The notes under the pieces: generated by a model
What the model was told of the DNA's origin: nothing
What the model saw: only the letters and a program-made list of their open reading frames with translations
Database searches by the model: none
Translations under genes and position numbers: made by a program
Assembly: GCA_026708565.1 (NCBI GenBank)
Contig: JAPOUR010000003.1
Location: 1 to 44,931 of the forward strand
Source: Candidatus Dadabacteria bacterium
GTDB taxonomy: Bacteria > Desulfobacterota_D > UBA1144 > Nemesobacterales > Mycalebacteriaceae
Reading direction: 5' to 3'
Length of the DNA stretch: 44,931 nucleotides
Shown here: positions 8,989-16,980 of the stretch, piece by piece
Numbering within the stretch: position 1 is the first letter of the stretch
Layout of the letters: every line of letters starts with the position of its first letter

Positions 8989-9368
8989 CCGGCGGAGCGG
9001 GAGGCCGCCGTCAGCGCGCCTTTCAGGGTGTCAAGGGCGAGCATGGCGCATCTGGGGCGGCGCACAACTATCTCTTTGCCTAACATCTCAACCATTCTGT
9101 CCCTGCCCATCGCGGACACATCCTCAAGCGCCATGCCCTCAACTTCAAGAGACAGCAGAGACGCCGCCGCCTGACTGACCATGCAGCCCTTGCCCTCAAA
9201 TTTGAACGTTTCCACCGCGCCGCCGCCGAGTTTCACATAGACGGTTATGGTGTCTCCGCAGCCCGGATGGCCGCCGCCGCGCACTATGTCGGCGTCTTCC
9301 AGAGAGCCGAAATTTCTCGGATGCTCGTAGTGGTCTATGAGCATGTCCATAAGTTCCCGGTGTATCAT
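8985..9368 (-). CDS. sufU: SufU/IscU-type iron-sulfur cluster scaffold protein
   Basis: 127 residues. NifU N-terminal-like fold with the three conserved cysteines in their usual settings: C37 ('HPGCGDTI', including Asp39), C62 ('GKGCMVSQAAAS') and C107 ('RPRCAMLAL'). The N-terminus 'LIDHYEHPRNFGSLEDAD' is typical. Such proteins either build Fe-S clusters or, as zinc SufU, accept sulfur from a cysteine desulfurase. The missing SufU-type insertion between the second and third Cys could not be judged without alignment. The start codon overlaps the sufE stop as ATGA, so it is coupled to sufE. It is the last gene of a three-gene sulfur operon that lacks a cysteine desulfurase. Confidence 0.88.
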   Translation of the reverse strand: MIHRELMDMLIDHYEHPRNFGSLEDADIVRGGGHPGCGDTITVYVKLGGGAVETFKFEGKGCMVSQAAASLLSLEVEGMALEDVSAMGRDRMVEMLGKEIVVRRPRCAMLALDTLKGALTAASRSAG

Positions 9369-9802
9369 TGCTTTAATTCGGAGGCTTCGGCTTTGTCGCG
9401 CACCTCGCGCCTTATCCTCGCATAAACAGCCCCAAGCCCGTACATGCGCCTTGTGCCTATTTTTTTGTCAAGGCCGAGGCGGTGCAGTATGTCCGCCGGA
9501 GCCTCCTCCACCTCAAGCGGGGACGCGCCCGTGAAAGCGTCAATCAAAATGGAGACAAAACCCCTCACCGTGGGAGACTCCTCCGGCACCTGGGCAAATA
9601 TGCCGACCCTGCCGCCGTCAACCTCAACCCACAGAAAAACGGGCGTCTCGCATTCGGGAACTCTGGCGTCCGAACTCTCAAGGAGCGGGACATACCTGTC
9701 CGGGAGAGGCGGAAGACTGTCCGAGTAGTCAACCAGCATCTCAAGCGTGGTCTGAAGGTCTGAATCCCTGAACTGCCGGATTATTCCGGCCAAGTCGCCC
9801 AT
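9365..9802 (-). CDS. sufE: SufE-family sulfur acceptor protein
   Basis: 145 residues. SufE takes persulfide sulfur from a donor enzyme on one conserved cysteine and hands it on for Fe-S assembly. The conserved Cys is at C51 in 'VPECETPVFLW', the same position as in E. coli SufE. 'ESPTVRGFVSILIDAFTG' matches the family's central block, and the C-terminal 'GTRRMYGLGAVYARIR' its final helix. The gene starts 1 nt after the rhodanese stop and ends overlapping sufU, so the order is rhodanese, SufE, scaffold. The usual partner SufS is absent, which makes the rhodanese a possible sulfur source (inference). Confidence 0.9.
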   Translation of the reverse strand: MGDLAGIIRQFRDSDLQTTLEMLVDYSDSLPPLPDRYVPLLESSDARVPECETPVFLWVEVDGGRVGIFAQVPEESPTVRGFVSILIDAFTGASPLEVEEAPADILHRLGLDKKIGTRRMYGLGAVYARIRREVRDKAEASELKQ

Positions 9803-9803
9803 G

Positions 9804-10646
9804 TCATCTTTCTATGGGGGCGCGCACAAGGTTGCCCCACTCCGTCCACGAGCCGTCATAGTTTTTGACGTTCGTGTAACCGAGAAGGTAGGTCAGAACA
9901 AACCATGTGTGCGAAGACCTCTCCCCGATCCTGCAATAAACCACAACTTCGCCGTCCGGGCTCAGTTTCTGCTCGCCGCCGTATATGGCGGCAAGTTCGT
10001 CCGCCGATTTGAAAGTGCCGTCTTCATTCGCCGCGCGCGCCCACGGAACGCTGCTCGCGCCGGGTATGTGCCCGCCCCTGAGGCAGCCCTCCTGCGGATA
10101 CGCCTCCATGTGCGTAAGTTCGCCCGTGAACTCCTGCGGCGAGCGCACGTCAACCAGAGCGCCGCCCGCTTTCATGTGGTCCAAGACCTCATCGCGGAAC
10201 GCCCTTATGCTCTCGTCAATTTTGCCGACCTTGTATTTCGTCTCTGGAAGCTGCGGCACATCCCGCACAAGCGGCCTGCCCTCGTCAACCCACTTCTGCC
10301 TTCCGCCGTCCATTATGAGGCAGTTCTCATGCCCCATTACCTTGAAAGTCCAGAACGCGTAGCACGCCCACCAGTTGCTTTTGTCGCCGTAGAAAACCAC
10401 CTTTGAATCATTGGAGATGCCCTTTTCGGACATCAGCCTCTCAAAGTTTTCAGCCGCCAGATAGTCTCTCACGAGCTGGTCCTGCAACTCTATCTGCCAG
10501 TCAAGTTTGATTGCTCCCGCAATGTGCCCCACCTCGTAAAGAAGCACATCCTCATCGGACTCAACCACAATAACGTCCTTGTCATCTTTGTGGTCTTCAA
10601 CCCACTGCGTTGAAACAAGAACCTCCGGGTGTTTGTATTCAGCCAT
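9804..10646 (-). CDS. Thiosulfate sulfurtransferase (two-domain rhodanese, CysA2/SseA-like)
   Basis: 280 residues, tandem rhodanese domains. The active Cys is C238 in the C-terminal loop '[14 protein letters not shown]', nearly identical to the loop of actinobacterial CysA2-type thiosulfate sulfurtransferases; the N-terminal domain has no Cys at the matching place ('[16 protein letters not shown]') and is probably structural. The enzyme moves sulfane sulfur from thiosulfate to an acceptor. ATG 10646 is preceded by a near-perfect Shine-Dalgarno (AAAGGAGG, complement of 10653-10660), better than a TTG 13 codons upstream. It is the first gene of the operon with sufE and sufU. A promoter candidate lies at 10676-10704. 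Confidence 0.92.
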   Translation of the reverse strand: MAEYKHPEVLVSTQWVEDHKDDKDVIVVESDEDVLLYEVGHIAGAIKLDWQIELQDQLVRDYLAAENFERLMSEKGISNDSKVVFYGDKSNWWACYAFWTFKVMGHENCLIMDGGRQKWVDEGRPLVRDVPQLPETKYKVGKIDESIRAFRDEVLDHMKAGGALVDVRSPQEFTGELTHMEAYPQEGCLRGGHIPGASSVPWARAANEDGTFKSADELAAIYGGEQKLSPDGEVVVYCRIGERSSHTWFVLTYLLGYTNVKNYDGSWTEWGNLVRAPIER

Positions 10647-10675
10647 TTTTTCCCTCCTTTGCGCGATGGCTGAAC

Positions 10676-10704
10676 ATAATAACACACCGCGCCGCCTCCG
10701 TTAA
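10676..10704 (-). promoter_or_regulatory. Sigma70-type promoter candidate for the rhodanese-sufE-sufU operon
   Basis: On the minus strand: TTAACG (10704-10699), a 17-bp spacer ending in TGT (an extended -10), then TATTAT (10681-10676). The predicted start is about 20 nt before the Shine-Dalgarno of the rhodanese gene. Read by eye; no transcript data. Confidence 0.5.
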
Positions 10705-10717
10705 ATCGCGCCGACAA

Positions 10718-10746
10718 TTGCGCGGCGGGCGCGCCTGTAATACAAT
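10718..10746 (+). promoter_or_regulatory. Sigma70-type promoter candidate for the CBS-domain gene
   Basis: TTGCGC (10718-10723), 17-bp spacer, TACAAT (10741-10746). The predicted transcription start, about 10753, falls right at ATG 10754, and there is no clear Shine-Dalgarno, so the transcript could be leaderless. Divergent from the rhodanese promoter. Confidence 0.4.
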
Positions 10747-10753
10747 TGAAGCG

Positions 10754-11236
10754 ATGAACGAGAAAGACCTGGGAAAAATTGTCGTCCGCGACATGATAGA
10801 AGACCGGGAAGCCATTTACTCGGTCGGCGCGGATGACACCGCAAGGGAGGCGTCCGAGGCGCTCAAAAGGTTGAAACTGCGGGCGACCGGGGTTCTTGAA
10901 GACGGCAAACTTGTGGGGATTGTCAGCCATTACGATGTGTCAACCAAGGTGGTGGCAAAGGGCATGGACCCGGAAAAGACAAAAGTGCGCGAGATAATGA
11001 CGCCGGATGTCGTGAAGGTCAACCTGCGGCACAGTTTTACGGAGTGCCTTGAGTTGTTTGAGCGGCACGACATTTCCCACCTCGTGATTGAGGACAGAAA
11101 AGGAAACTACTACGGCGTTATTTCAAACAAGCACTTGCAGGCGAGGCTGCTTGAGATGCTGAAATCAATGCTTGAAATAGCGAGGCAATACGCTTTCGGC
11201 TCTTACCCGAAGGAGTCGGAAAAGCAGGGAGACTGA
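10754..11236 (+). CDS. CBS-domain pair protein
   Basis: 160 residues made almost wholly of two CBS motifs: residues about 10-65 ('VVRDMIEDREAIYSVGADD' ... 'GVLEDGKLVGIVSHYDV') and about 75-135 ('VREIMTPDVVKVNLRHSF' ... 'LVIEDRKGNYYGVISNKHL'), followed by a charged tail. A CBS pair (Bateman module) usually binds adenine nucleotides and regulates a partner protein. No catalytic domain is attached. ATG 10754 was chosen because it starts the conserved region; the frame is open upstream but crosses the divergent promoter region. A 55-residue membrane protein follows after 1 nt, so the two are probably co-translated; that partner may be what the CBS pair serves (inference). Confidence 0.85.
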   Translation: MNEKDLGKIVVRDMIEDREAIYSVGADDTAREASEALKRLKLRATGVLEDGKLVGIVSHYDVSTKVVAKGMDPEKTKVREIMTPDVVKVNLRHSFTECLELFERHDISHLVIEDRKGNYYGVISNKHLQARLLEMLKSMLEIARQYAFGSYPKESEKQGD

Positions 11237-11237
11237 C

Positions 11238-11405
11238 ATGACGGAAGAGGAAAAAACGGCGAAAGAGGAAAAAAAGGTGATTTGGGGGCAGCCGCGCGTT
11301 CCGAACATCAAGAAGGGGCACAACCCCAACTACCCGTATTACATGATGGGCATCTTCGCGGTACTCGTGATTCTGAGCGCCCTTTTCGCGTTTGCCACCG
11401 GCTAA
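11238..11405 (+). CDS. Small single-pass membrane protein, function unknown
   Basis: 55 residues. A charged N-terminus ('MTEEEKTAKEEKKVIW'), a polar Pro/Asn/Tyr-rich middle ('PNIKKGHNPNYPYYMM'), and one clear transmembrane helix at the end ('GIFAVLVILSALFAFATG'). ATG 11238 lies 1 nt after the CBS-protein stop (TGA c ATG), typical of coupled translation. Its stop overlaps the stop of the converging FAD/Fe-S gene. I do not recognise the family. Support comes from the coherent charge/hydrophobicity pattern, the tight spacing, and the fact that it fills the gap exactly. Confidence 0.65.
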   Translation: MTEEEKTAKEEKKVIWGQPRVPNIKKGHNPNYPYYMMGIFAVLVILSALFAFATG

Positions 11406-14227
11406 CGCCTGATGCAGTCCGCGACAAGGCGGGCGAAGTGGACGGGCTCGGCGCCGGAAAAGTGGCGTATCTGCTCCATGCATGAAACCCCCGTTGCGCA
11501 CACGCGCGCGCCCCGCCCGGCTTTCTCTATGGAGGGAACAAGCCTGTCCGAAGCCATCTTCTCCGACACGTCGTAATACTTTTTCTCATAACCGAACCCG
11601 CCCGCCATTCCGCAGCAGCCCGCCCCGGTGTCCGAGGAGTCAAACCCCAGCGCGTCCAGCGTCTCGCCGAGAGACGAGCCCGCCGCCCTGCCGTGGCAAT
11701 GGGTGTGGGCGATGACCCTTCCGGCGGGGATGTCCAGTTTTGCCGAAAGCGATTCGGCGCGGGGTTTTACAAACTCCTCAAGCGTGAAAAACATCCGCCC
11801 CACGGCCTCCCTCCCGCCGCTTTGGGGAAGCAGGTCGGCATAGTCGTCCGTGAACATTGAAACGCAGCTGGGCTCGGTCCCGATTATCGGTATGCCCCGC
11901 TCGGCGTAGGGGGCGAGAACCGAAACGTTGATTTCCGCATTTGCGCGCGCCTCCGCGACCATTCCCCGGCTCATCATCGGCCTGCCGCAGCAGACCCTGC
12001 GCTCTTCAACCGCCACCTCAAAACCGAGAGCCTCAAGGATTTCAACCGCGCCGCGCCCCGCTCCGGGGTTGTAAAACTCCGCCCATGTGTCGTGAAAATA
12101 AACCGCCTTTGCGCCCGCCGGGGCGGAGACGCCGCGCGCGGAAAACCAGTCGCTGAACCTCCGGCGAGCCAGAGCGGGAAACCGCCTCTGCGGGGCGATG
12201 CCGAGCAGACCCGTCAGCCCCGCTCCGGCGGCGGCGTCCGCAAGCAGGTTTGCCGCCGCCGGAGCGCGGGAGAGAACGGACGAAACCGCATGGGCGCGGG
12301 CAAACATTTTGTCCGTGAGCGAAAAACCCGCGCGTTTTCCCCTCTGCGCCAGAAACTCCGTTTTCATCTTTGCCACGTCAACCGAAGACGGGCATTCGGT
12401 TTTGCACGCCTTGCAGCCCACGCACAGGCCGAAAACCTCCTCCGCCTCTGCGGAGAAGATGAAATCATGGCCGACCTCGCCGTGAAGAACGGCTCGCAGC
12501 AGGTTTGCGCGCGCCCGTGTTGTGTGCGCCTCATCGCGGGTCGCCATAAAAGACGGGCACATCGCCCCGTCCCCCGTTTTTCTGCAAAGCCCCTGACCGT
12601 TGCATGCGGCAACCTCCGGCGCGAGGCCCCCGGACGCGCTCCAGTCCAGAACGGGCGCAAGGCGCGAGGAGTCCGCGCCCGCCGCCCTGAGGGTCGCGCC
12701 GGGGTTGCGCCGCGCGCTTACAACCTTGCCCGGATTCAGCGCGCCCGCCGGGTCAAAGATGTGTTTCAAGTCCTTCATCGCCCCGTAAATGTCCGCGCCG
12801 AAAAGCCGCTCGTTGAGGCGACTCCTCTGAAGCCCGTCCCCGTGCTCGCCGCTCATCACCCCTCCGTGTTTCAGGGCAAGCCCCAGCGCGGCGTCCGACA
12901 CCTCATCCATAAGCGTTGCCCCTTCGCGGGTTGAAAGGTCTATCAGCGGGCGTATGTGCAGGCAGCCCGCGCTTGCGTGGGCGTAGTAGCCGGCGGTGAG
13001 CCCCATGGACGAAAACACCTCCGATATGTCTTTCACATAGGCGGCAAGGGAGAAGACCGGAACTGACACGTCTTCAATGCACGGAATCGGCTTTGCGCCT
13101 GAGCGGGAACTCATCAGAAGCCCCAGACCCGCCGTCCTCACGCCCCAGACCATAGTCTGCTCTCTTTGTGAGAGGGCAAATCCCTTTTCGCACCGGACGC
13201 CTTCACGGGTGAGAAAACCGGCAAATCCCTCCGCCTTTTTGCGGCAGTCCTCATCCGTTTCGCCGAAGAACTCAACCGCCAGAACGGCTTCCGGCTCTCC
13301 TTTCACAAAAGACAGCATCCTTGAGTATCCGCCGTGTTTTCTCGTGAGTCCGATGAGCATTCCGTCTATGAGTTCAACCGCGGACGGCTCGCGCCGGAGA
13401 ATAAGGGGGACGCTTTCAATTGCGCGGAAAAGGTCGTCAAACTGCAAGACGCAGAGCGCCGTGCGGGCGGGTGTGTCAACAAGTTTGAGCGTCAGTTCGG
13501 TAGTCAGGGCGAGTGTTCCCTCGGACGAGGCAAGCAGTTTTGCCGGGTTGAAATTGTCGTCAAGTAGACAGTCCAGCGAGTAGCCGGAAGCCCGCCGCCA
13601 GTGGCGCGGGAAATCGCGCTCAACAAGGGCGCGGTTTGCGCCTCTGAAATCCTCAAGCGCTTTTGAAAGCCGCGCATCGGAGCATCCCGAAGCGGACAGG
13701 GAAACCTCATCGCCCGTGGCTATAACCGCCTTTGCGGACAGCAGGTTGTCGCCCGCCATTCCGTAAAGTATGGAGTGCGCGCCCGTTCCGTTGCTCGCCA
13801 CCACGCCGCCTGCGGTGGCAACTTTTGCGCTTGCGGGGTCGGGCCCGAACATCAGCCCTTTTTCTCCCGCCAGAGCGTTCAGCCGCCCGATGGTAACGCC
13901 CGGCTGCACTGTGGCGGTCTTGTTTTCGGCGTCAATGGCGGAAACGCCGTCCATATACTTGGACATGTCAACCGCTATTCCGTCTCCGAGGCACTGCCCG
14001 GCCAGCCCCGTCCCCCCGCCGCGCGGAAGAACGGAGACGCCGAATTCGCCCGCGATCCTGACGGTTTCCGCCACATCCTCCGCCGTGCGGGGAAGGACAA
14101 CGCCGAGCGGTTCAACGCGGTAGTTGCTTGCGTCCGTGGCGTAGAGGATTCTGTCTATTTTGCGAAAGCGGACTTCGGCGGAAGTGCGGGAGGCAAGGGT
14201 TTTTGCAAGTTCGGTTGAGAGAGGCAT
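11402..14227 (-). CDS. FAD-linked oxidase fused to Fe-S (CCG-domain) dehydrogenase, D-2-hydroxyacid dehydrogenase-like
   Basis: 941 residues. N-terminal half: FAD-binding type 4 domain of the VAO/GlcD family, with 'PRGGGTGLAGQCLGDGIAVD' and 'GVVASNGTGAHSILYG', and a FAD-oxidase C-terminal end 'GALNPGKVVSARR'. C-terminal half: [4Fe-4S] motif 'CVGCKACKTECP', and two CCG-type repeats ('RRVCCGRPMMSRG', 'GAGCCGMAGGFGYEKK'). This GlcD-GlcF-like fusion matches E. coli YdiJ-type and D-lactate/D-2-hydroxyglutarate dehydrogenases, which feed electrons to the quinone pool or another acceptor. The exact substrate cannot be read. ATG 14227 gives the natural N-terminus; a TTG 18 codons earlier is possible but its extension looks unstructured. 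Confidence 0.88.
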   Translation of the reverse strand: MPLSTELAKTLASRTSAEVRFRKIDRILYATDASNYRVEPLGVVLPRTAEDVAETVRIAGEFGVSVLPRGGGTGLAGQCLGDGIAVDMSKYMDGVSAIDAENKTATVQPGVTIGRLNALAGEKGLMFGPDPASAKVATAGGVVASNGTGAHSILYGMAGDNLLSAKAVIATGDEVSLSASGCSDARLSKALEDFRGANRALVERDFPRHWRRASGYSLDCLLDDNFNPAKLLASSEGTLALTTELTLKLVDTPARTALCVLQFDDLFRAIESVPLILRREPSAVELIDGMLIGLTRKHGGYSRMLSFVKGEPEAVLAVEFFGETDEDCRKKAEGFAGFLTREGVRCEKGFALSQREQTMVWGVRTAGLGLLMSSRSGAKPIPCIEDVSVPVFSLAAYVKDISEVFSSMGLTAGYYAHASAGCLHIRPLIDLSTREGATLMDEVSDAALGLALKHGGVMSGEHGDGLQRSRLNERLFGADIYGAMKDLKHIFDPAGALNPGKVVSARRNPGATLRAAGADSSRLAPVLDWSASGGLAPEVAACNGQGLCRKTGDGAMCPSFMATRDEAHTTRARANLLRAVLHGEVGHDFIFSAEAEEVFGLCVGCKACKTECPSSVDVAKMKTEFLAQRGKRAGFSLTDKMFARAHAVSSVLSRAPAAANLLADAAAGAGLTGLLGIAPQRRFPALARRRFSDWFSARGVSAPAGAKAVYFHDTWAEFYNPGAGRGAVEILEALGFEVAVEERRVCCGRPMMSRGMVAEARANAEINVSVLAPYAERGIPIIGTEPSCVSMFTDDYADLLPQSGGREAVGRMFFTLEEFVKPRAESLSAKLDIPAGRVIAHTHCHGRAAGSSLGETLDALGFDSSDTGAGCCGMAGGFGYEKKYYDVSEKMASDRLVPSIEKAGRGARVCATGVSCMEQIRHFSGAEPVHFARLVADCIRR

Positions 14228-14281
14228 TGTTAGGGAAGAGTTTAACCGGCGAAAGGCTGTGAACCTGACGCATTGCAACAA

Positions 14282-14512
14282 TCAATCGGATAAATATTCG
14301 CCGACCACTTCGTGAAAAGTGTGTTTTGTCAATTCTTGAATGCCAAGCTGGCTACAGATTTCCCGTGCGAGATACCTGCCAATTTCCCGATGGCGCGGAA
14401 TGGCCGCATGTTTACCGCTGGAAGGATTGAACCACCAAGAATGCCGCTTTCCTTCCCTTACAAATTCGCAACCATGGGACTCAAGATAGCGGATTAAGTC
14501 CCTTCGTTTCAT
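14282..14512 (-). CDS. hicA: HicA-family mRNA interferase toxin
   Basis: 76 residues. The double-stranded-RNA-binding-like HicA fold is seen in 'RYLESHGCEFVREGKRHSWW', with the catalytic His at H24, and in 'HAAIPRHREIGRYLAREI'. HicA cleaves mRNA and is neutralised by HicB. The start overlaps the preceding HicB-like gene by 4 bp (ATGA), the normal arrangement in hicBA operons where antitoxin and toxin are co-transcribed. No inactivating change was seen. Confidence 0.9.
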   Translation of the reverse strand: MKRRDLIRYLESHGCEFVREGKRHSWWFNPSSGKHAAIPRHREIGRYLAREICSQLGIQELTKHTFHEVVGEYLSD

Positions 14513-14727
14513 AACGTTATGGGAACTTCTTCGTATTCCTTACCGGCGGACTTTATAGCGTTTGAACGGTGAATTTCCAGCACTTCGCGCAAAGTAATCT
14601 TCAATGTCTCCAGAAGTTCCTCTCTGGTAGATTCCTGACAGGTAACACCGCTAACTTCCCCAATCCACCCAATCCACCACTTGCCGTCACGCCTTATGAT
14701 TGCAGTATATTGAGATTGTGAACTCAT
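14509..14727 (-). CDS. hicB: HicB-like antitoxin (cognate partner of hicA)
   Basis: 72 residues. Shows the short HicB/UPF0150 pattern 'YTAIIRRDGKWWIGWIGEVS' followed by 'TCQESTREELLETL' and a C-terminal helix; this WIGW variant is the form often coupled to HicA. No DNA-binding domain is attached. Two tandem ATGs (14730 and 14727) follow the Shine-Dalgarno AGGAGG; the second has better spacing (5 nt). It ends overlapping hicA by 4 bp. Confidence 0.85.
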   Translation of the reverse strand: MSSQSQYTAIIRRDGKWWIGWIGEVSGVTCQESTREELLETLKITLREVLEIHRSNAIKSAGKEYEEVPITL

Positions 14728-14752
14728 CATTCCCTCCTTTCCTTTGACGGAT

Positions 14753-14947
14753 TTACTGTAACCCGCTCCTATTTACAGTGTCAACCAAGCGCCGACCTTT
14801 CAAAAAAGCAAGATACTCCCGAATCGCATCGGCTATGTTCTCAAGCGCTTCCTCTCTTGTCCCGCCTTGCGAATGGCATCCCTTCAAAGCCGGGCAGGAA
14901 ACGCTGTATCCCTCATCCGACTTCCTCAAAACAATCTTGTAAATCAC
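14753..14947 (-). CDS. Second HicB-like (UPF0150) protein
   Basis: 64 residues. Classic HicB beta-sheet core: 'YKIVLRKSDEGYSVSCPALK', then 'GCHSQGGTREEALENIADAI'. It starts at GTG 14947, overlapping the gdhA stop (GTGA), so it is probably expressed with gdhA. It lies 22 bp upstream of the other hicB. It may be an orphan antitoxin or part of a three-gene HicB-HicB-HicA module; no second hicA is present nearby. Confidence 0.85.
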   Translation of the reverse strand: MIYKIVLRKSDEGYSVSCPALKGCHSQGGTREEALENIADAIREYLAFLKGRRLVDTVNRSGLQ

Positions 14948-16293
14948 ACTACCCCCTGCGCCACCATCGCATCCGCCACCCTTTTGAAACCCGCTATATT
15001 CGCGCCCGCCACATAGTCAATCTTTCTGCCCTTCTTTCCGAACTCAACACACTGCTCGTGAATGTCCACCATAATATCCCGCAACTTCTCCTCAACCTCC
15101 TCGCGGGTCCATCTGAGCTTCATACTGTTCTGGGTCATCTCAAGCCCCGAAACCCCCACGCCTCCGGCGTTGCACGCCTTGGCGGGGGCAAGCGCAACCC
15201 CGGCATCCCCGAACACATGAACCGCATCAAGGTCGCACGGCATATTGGCACCCTCCCCCACCGCCTTCACGCCGTTTTTCACAAGCATTTTCGCGTCCGC
15301 GCCGTTAAGTTCATTCTGGGTCGCGGAGGGAAACGCCACATCACACCGGACGCCCCACGGCTTTTTGCCCTTGTAAAACTTGCATTTGAAATGCTTCGCG
15401 TATTCACTCATGCGCCCGCGCCGGTTGTTTTTCAAATCCATTATCCAAGCCAGTTTTTCAGGGGTTATCCCGTCCGGGTCGTGGACGAACCCGTCTGAGT
15501 CCGACATGGTTACCGCCCTGCCGCCCAGTTGGGTCAGTTTTTCAACCGTGTATTGAGCCACATTTCCCGACCCGGAGACCACGCATATCTTGCCCGCCAT
15601 ATCGTCCGCCGCCGCGCCGAGAACTTCCCGGATGAAGTAAACGCTGCCGTATCCGGTGGCTTCGGGGCGTATGAGGCTGCCGCCGAAAGATATTCCCTTT
15701 CCGGTCAGAACGCCCGTGAACCTGCCCTGAACACGCCTGTGCTGGCCGAACATATAGCCGATTTCACGCGCGCCGACCCCGATGTCGCCCGCGGGAACGT
15801 CAACATCCTCGCCCACATGGCGGGCAAGTTCGGTCATAAACGCCTGACAGAAACGCATAACCTCGCGCTCGGATTTTCCGCGCGGGTTGAAATCGCTTCC
15901 GCCCTTGCCGCCGCCCATGGGAAGGCCGGTCAGGCTGTTTTTGAATATCTGCTCAAAGCCCAGAAACTTCATTATGCTGAGCGTTACCGACGGGTGAAAT
16001 CTCAGGCCGCCCTTGTAGGGGCCTATGGCGTTGTTGAACTGAACCCTGTAGCCCCTGTTGGTGCGGACATTGCCGTCGTCATCCTCCCAGCAGACGCGGA
16101 AAGACACTATCCTGTCGGGCTCGGTGAGCCGCTCAAGGATTTGGTTTCTTGTATAGTCGGGGTTCTTTTTGATGAACGGAACGAGAGACTCCGCGACTTC
16201 TCTTGCCGCCTGATGAAATTCCGTCTCTCCGGGGTTTCTGCGCTCCACCCCGCGCATGAAGTCGCCTATCTTTATCCGGTTTCTGATTGGCAT
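14944..16293 (-). CDS. gdhA: Glutamate dehydrogenase (NADP-type, hexameric)
   Basis: 449 residues, the standard length for the small hexameric enzyme, which interconverts glutamate and 2-oxoglutarate plus ammonium. Seen: 'GLPMGGGKGGSDFNP' (substrate-binding lysines), 'VDVPAGDIGVGAREIGYMFG' (catalytic Asp), and the dinucleotide fold 'CVVSGSGNVAQYTVEKL'. The N-terminal 'QFNNAIGPYKGGLRFHP' block is also present. ATG 16293 has GGAGG about 10 nt upstream; an ATG 13 codons earlier (16332) overlaps the -10 box and has no Shine-Dalgarno, so I reject it. The downstream HicB-like gene overlaps by 4 bp. Confidence 0.96.
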   Translation of the reverse strand: MPIRNRIKIGDFMRGVERRNPGETEFHQAAREVAESLVPFIKKNPDYTRNQILERLTEPDRIVSFRVCWEDDDGNVRTNRGYRVQFNNAIGPYKGGLRFHPSVTLSIMKFLGFEQIFKNSLTGLPMGGGKGGSDFNPRGKSEREVMRFCQAFMTELARHVGEDVDVPAGDIGVGAREIGYMFGQHRRVQGRFTGVLTGKGISFGGSLIRPEATGYGSVYFIREVLGAAADDMAGKICVVSGSGNVAQYTVEKLTQLGGRAVTMSDSDGFVHDPDGITPEKLAWIMDLKNNRRGRMSEYAKHFKCKFYKGKKPWGVRCDVAFPSATQNELNGADAKMLVKNGVKAVGEGANMPCDLDAVHVFGDAGVALAPAKACNAGGVGVSGLEMTQNSMKLRWTREEVEEKLRDIMVDIHEQCVEFGKKGRKIDYVAGANIAGFKRVADAMVAQGVV

Positions 16294-16330
16294 TCCCTGT
16301 TCTCTCCTCCCGTCATTTCTGACTTTTTTC

Positions 16331-16336
16331 ATTATA
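16331..16336 (-). promoter_or_regulatory. -10 box of gdhA promoter candidate
   Basis: The minus strand reads TATAAT exactly. No good -35 at 17 bp; TTGCAA occurs 20 bp upstream, too far for a standard promoter. The predicted start, near 16324, gives a leader of about 30 nt containing the gdhA Shine-Dalgarno. Confidence 0.4.
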
Positions 16337-16383
16337 CCTGCCTTTTCCTGTCATCCTTGCAAAACAATAGCGGACGGCAACAC

Positions 16384-16980
16384 TCACTCCTTTCCGCCTA
16401 CAAATCGTAAAAGCAACCCGTAATCTCCGCCGTCAGCCGCACGAAGCGCCGCAATGTAAGACTTGCGGCGTTCATTGTCCGCCTGAAAATCAAAACCGGG
16501 CATCCACGCAATCGGGTCATGCCCGAAATGACGCTCCAGATAGAGGTCTGTCGCAATCCGCGCATGACGCCCGTTGCCATTGGGGAACGGATGTATCTGC
16601 GTTAAGCGGTGATGAAACCGCGCGGCGGCTTCAAGCGGCGGGAAAGTTCCGCGCTGAACCCAATACCGCGCATCATCAATCAACTTTCGCATTTCAACGC
16701 CAATACGCAGAGGGTCAACGCCGATGTTCTTTTCCGTCCGGCGATAAGTTCCCGCCCAGTTCCAGACATCTCCAAACAGGCGTTTATGCAGACCGCGCAA
16801 AAAGTCATCACTCAAAATATCCCTCCGGCGACTCCTTGAAACCCACCGCAGACCGCTCTGAACATTGGCTTGCTCCAACTCATTCAGTTCGCCGCGCGTC
16901 GTAATGTGTTTGTGCTTAAGCCCCTCACATTCATCGGGGTCAAGAGGCGTTGCGCCCTCCGGGGCATCGCCGTCAATCAT
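16384..16980 (-). CDS. Fic-domain protein, 'mobile mystery protein B' type (putative toxin)
   Basis: 198 residues. The Fic core motif is 'HPFPNGNGRHAR' (His130 to Arg141). Canonical AMPylating Fic proteins have Asp/Glu where this has Asn134, a magnesium-ligand position. The N-terminal segment 'APEGATPLDPDECEGL' and 'HITTRGELNELEQANV' match the family annotated as mobile mystery protein B, which always travels with an XRE-type partner (protein A). Here that partner lies immediately upstream and overlaps by 4 bp. Fic enzymes transfer AMP or related groups to target proteins; the target here is unknown. I start at ATG 16980, which has GGAGGAG upstream; ATG 16992 is possible. Confidence 0.85.
   Translation of the reverse strand: MIDGDAPEGATPLDPDECEGLKHKHITTRGELNELEQANVQSGLRWVSRSRRRDILSDDFLRGLHKRLFGDVWNWAGTYRRTEKNIGVDPLRIGVEMRKLIDDARYWVQRGTFPPLEAAARFHHRLTQIHPFPNGNGRHARIATDLYLERHFGHDPIAWMPGFDFQADNERRKSYIAALRAADGGDYGLLLRFVGGKE

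Noticed and set aside
14228-14281. Upstream TTG start for the FAD/Fe-S dehydrogenase
   Set aside because: The 18 extra residues have no family similarity; ATG 14227 begins the conserved helix.
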